Below, piece by piece: positions 62,485 through 64,000 of a stretch of 64,000 nt of DNA (positions are counted from its first letter, which is position 1; the number at the start of each line of letters is the position of its first letter). The notes beneath the pieces are model-generated. The model was not told the DNA's origin. It saw only the letters and a list, made by a program, of their open reading frames with translations, and searched no databases. Origin of the DNA: Roseovarius salinarum (GTDB lineage: Bacteria; Pseudomonadota; Alphaproteobacteria; Rhodobacterales; Rhodobacteraceae); the NCBI RefSeq assembly GCF_002834145.1, contig NZ_PHNT01000001.1, positions 519,069 through 583,068 on the forward strand. Direction: 5' to 3'. The translations under genes and the position numbers were made by a program.

Positions 62485-63894
62485 GTGACCGAATTGAATT
62501 TCAAGGGCAAGGAGTTCGTCTGGAACCATCATCTGACCGTCCCCTTCCGACCTCTCGAACCTCACCCGGAGAAGGGGATCGGCGAGCCGGCGCTGGACGG
62601 CAACCTGATCATTCACGGTGACAACCTGCACGCGCTCAAGGCCCTTCTTCCCACCTATGCCGGCAAGGTGGACTGTGTCTTCATCGACCCGCCCTACAAC
62701 ACCGGCAACGAAGGGTGGTGCTACAACGACAACGTCAACGCCCCCATGATCCGGGAGTGGCTGGAGGCGAACCCGATCGGGATCGAGGACGGTCTGCGCC
62801 ACGACAAGTGGTGCGCGATGATGTGGCCGCGGCTGCGGCTGCTGCACGATCTGCTCTCAGACGAGGGTACATTGTGGATGACCTTGGACGGGAATGAGGC
62901 TCATCGAGCAAAGCTCATGCTGGATGAAATATTCGGTGAGGAATGCCATCTCGGCACCCTTGTGTGGGAAAAGTCGGACAGTCCTCGGATGGACGCCAAG
63001 GTATTCTCCACAAGCCACGATTTTCTTATCGCCTTCGCAAAGAGCCCGGATGCAATGATTTTTCAGCGGCTTGAAGCTGAGGAGGAAGACCTGCCCGATC
63101 ACTACAATCTTAGGTCTGAGGATGGCAGGCCTTATTATCTGAAACCACTCCGCGCGATGGGTGGACAAGGCGATAGCCGTGAGGCTCGGCCCAACTTATA
63201 TTTTGCGATGACGGACCCCGATGGAAAAGAGGTGTTCCCCATCAGGCAAGATGGTTCGGATGGAGCTTGGCGCTGGAGCCGTACTAAAGTTGAAGCTGAA
63301 ATCAGCCGGATCGAGTGGCGGCGTGACCGAGGCGATGGAGGATGGGTCCCGTATTTCCGTATCTACGCCGACTCGAGCGGTGGGCGCCCGCCAGGTACCA
63401 TTTGGTATCATGAAGAGGTCGGAAGCTCGCGAACAGGCAAGGCGCTCATCAAAAGGATTTTTGGTGAAAGTTCGTTCGATACACCAAAACCCATCGGACT
63501 AATTGGACGTATCCTTGAAATATCTACTGAGCGCGATTCGATCGTACTCGACTCCTTCTCCGGTTCAGGAACGACAGGGCACGCTGTCCTTGAGGCAAAC
63601 GCGCGTGACGAGGGGAATCGTCGGTTTCTTCTCGTTGAAATGGAAGACTACGCCGACAAGGTCACGGCCGAACGCATCCGTCGAGTAATTTCAGGTTACC
63701 CGTATTCTGGTGTTATCAACACAGAGCTGTACAAAGAGAGGCTCACATGGACGAAACTAAAAAATGCTGAGAAGCTCACAGAACAGGTCGAGAAGATCGA
63801 AAATCTCCACCGCCACGAATATGACGCAATCAAGAAGGCGGTGAAGGACGGGGAACTCATCGTCACCCCGGCTTATTCACCGAAATCGGGCTGA
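62485..63894 (+). CDS. Type III restriction-modification DNA adenine methyltransferase (Mod)
   Basis: A 469-residue beta-class N6-adenine methyltransferase. Catalytic motif IV DPPYNTGNE comes first (about 71-79), a target-recognition region follows, and SAM-binding motif I SFSGSGTTGHA is near the C-terminus. The N-terminal GNLIIHGDNLHALKALLPTY is the Type III Mod lead. The GTG start at 62485 follows GAAGGGGG. It is shorter than classic Mod (over 600). A res gene normally follows directly; none is visible in the last 106 bases, and beyond that is unseen. Confidence 0.88.
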   Translation: MTELNFKGKEFVWNHHLTVPFRPLEPHPEKGIGEPALDGNLIIHGDNLHALKALLPTYAGKVDCVFIDPPYNTGNEGWCYNDNVNAPMIREWLEANPIGIEDGLRHDKWCAMMWPRLRLLHDLLSDEGTLWMTLDGNEAHRAKLMLDEIFGEECHLGTLVWEKSDSPRMDAKVFSTSHDFLIAFAKSPDAMIFQRLEAEEEDLPDHYNLRSEDGRPYYLKPLRAMGGQGDSREARPNLYFAMTDPDGKEVFPIRQDGSDGAWRWSRTKVEAEISRIEWRRDRGDGGWVPYFRIYADSSGGRPPGTIWYHEEVGSSRTGKALIKRIFGESSFDTPKPIGLIGRILEISTERDSIVLDSFSGSGTTGHAVLEANARDEGNRRFLLVEMEDYADKVTAERIRRVISGYPYSGVINTELYKERLTWTKLKNAEKLTEQVEKIENLHRHEYDAIKKAVKDGELIVTPAYSPKSG

Positions 63895-64000
63895 TGAGGT
63901 TGCGTGCGCCCGAAAGTGCCGTAGAATCAGGGTGTTGAAAAAATCCGCCGACAGCCACGGACGCACGCATGGGTGAAACGCTACGGCCGGTCGCGGCCGG
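63895..64000 (+). other. End of window, possible insertion-sequence end
   Basis: No complete gene. AGGGTGTTGAAAAAATCCG (63929-63947) resembles the TGTTGAAAA-type terminal repeats of several IS families, and an ATG at 63969 (MGETLRPVAA...) is open to the window edge. Both readings are tentative. Confidence 0.25.

Larger units (their letters stand above)
59556..64000. mobile_element. Left part of a mobilisable island at tRNA-Phe, continuing beyond the window
   Basis: From the tRNA 3' end on, composition becomes less GC-rich and every gene is of mobile type: AlpA-like regulator, mobA with a nested gene, mobC, a candidate oriT and a Type III methyltransferase. tRNA-Phe is a common integration site. 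No integrase or second tRNA-end repeat is in view, so the far boundary and integration mechanism are unknown. Confidence 0.75.

Overview
The window reads as a high-GC alphaproteobacterial chromosome, most likely Rhodobacteraceae (Roseobacter group). This is inferred from the gene order infA-maf-rng-yacG, a tandem glycine riboswitch ahead of gcvT-gcvH-gcvP, the protein families present, and a short intergenic repeat (core GAGTATTT then AAGATGAAG) of a kind I recall from that family. No marker gene settles the genus.

Region 1 (1-8.2 kb) is a stress or low-oxygen island: a decayed P-type ATPase, an Hsp20 chaperone, a CapA-like phosphoesterase, a phosphoribosyltransferase coupled to a dienelactone-hydrolase-like protein, a DUF2267 protein and a nicotinate phosphoribosyltransferase. 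The gene set closely resembles part of the Mycobacterium tuberculosis DosR dormancy regulon. Its two divergent promoter regions share a TTGAC-N4-GTTAA box typical of the Crp/Fnr superfamily.

Region 2 (8.2-35.5 kb) is housekeeping: an ATP-grasp enzyme, tRNA-Gly, a PHP phosphoesterase, an ABC exporter, an acyl-CoA synthetase, leuA with a leucine leader peptide and a structure that can hide the leuA ribosome-binding site, an SDR with a Fe-S photolyase, an 18-repeat MORN protein, nadE, a ThDP-dependent decarboxylase, gltX, an Rrf2 regulator and the glycine cleavage operon.

Region 3 (35536-38734) is an IS1595-family transposon with perfect 25-bp terminal inverted repeats, inserted in the T-tract of the gcvP terminator. 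Besides the transposase it carries several small passenger genes and a class II, leucine-type tRNA whose anticodon folds as TTA, i.e. a predicted ochre (UAA) suppressor. This is the most unusual object in the window.

Region 4 (38.7-59.4 kb) is housekeeping again: an inositol-phosphatase-family protein, ybbA/ybbP/tesA, cold shock protein, L,D-transpeptidase, a winged-helix protein ending in an RMF-like segment, ettA, nadD, a PBP4-type peptidase, an OmpA-like protein, an AhpD-like protein, GNAT, a CinA-type protein, sfsA, map, a nitrilase-family enzyme, and infA-maf-rng-yacG.

Region 5 (59556 to the end) is a less GC-rich mobile island starting at the 3' end of tRNA-Phe(GAA): an AlpA-like regulator, a mobC-mobA mobilisation pair with a coiled-coil gene nested inside mobA in another frame, and a Type III DNA methyltransferase. 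The far end of the island, any integrase and any restriction subunit lie outside the window.
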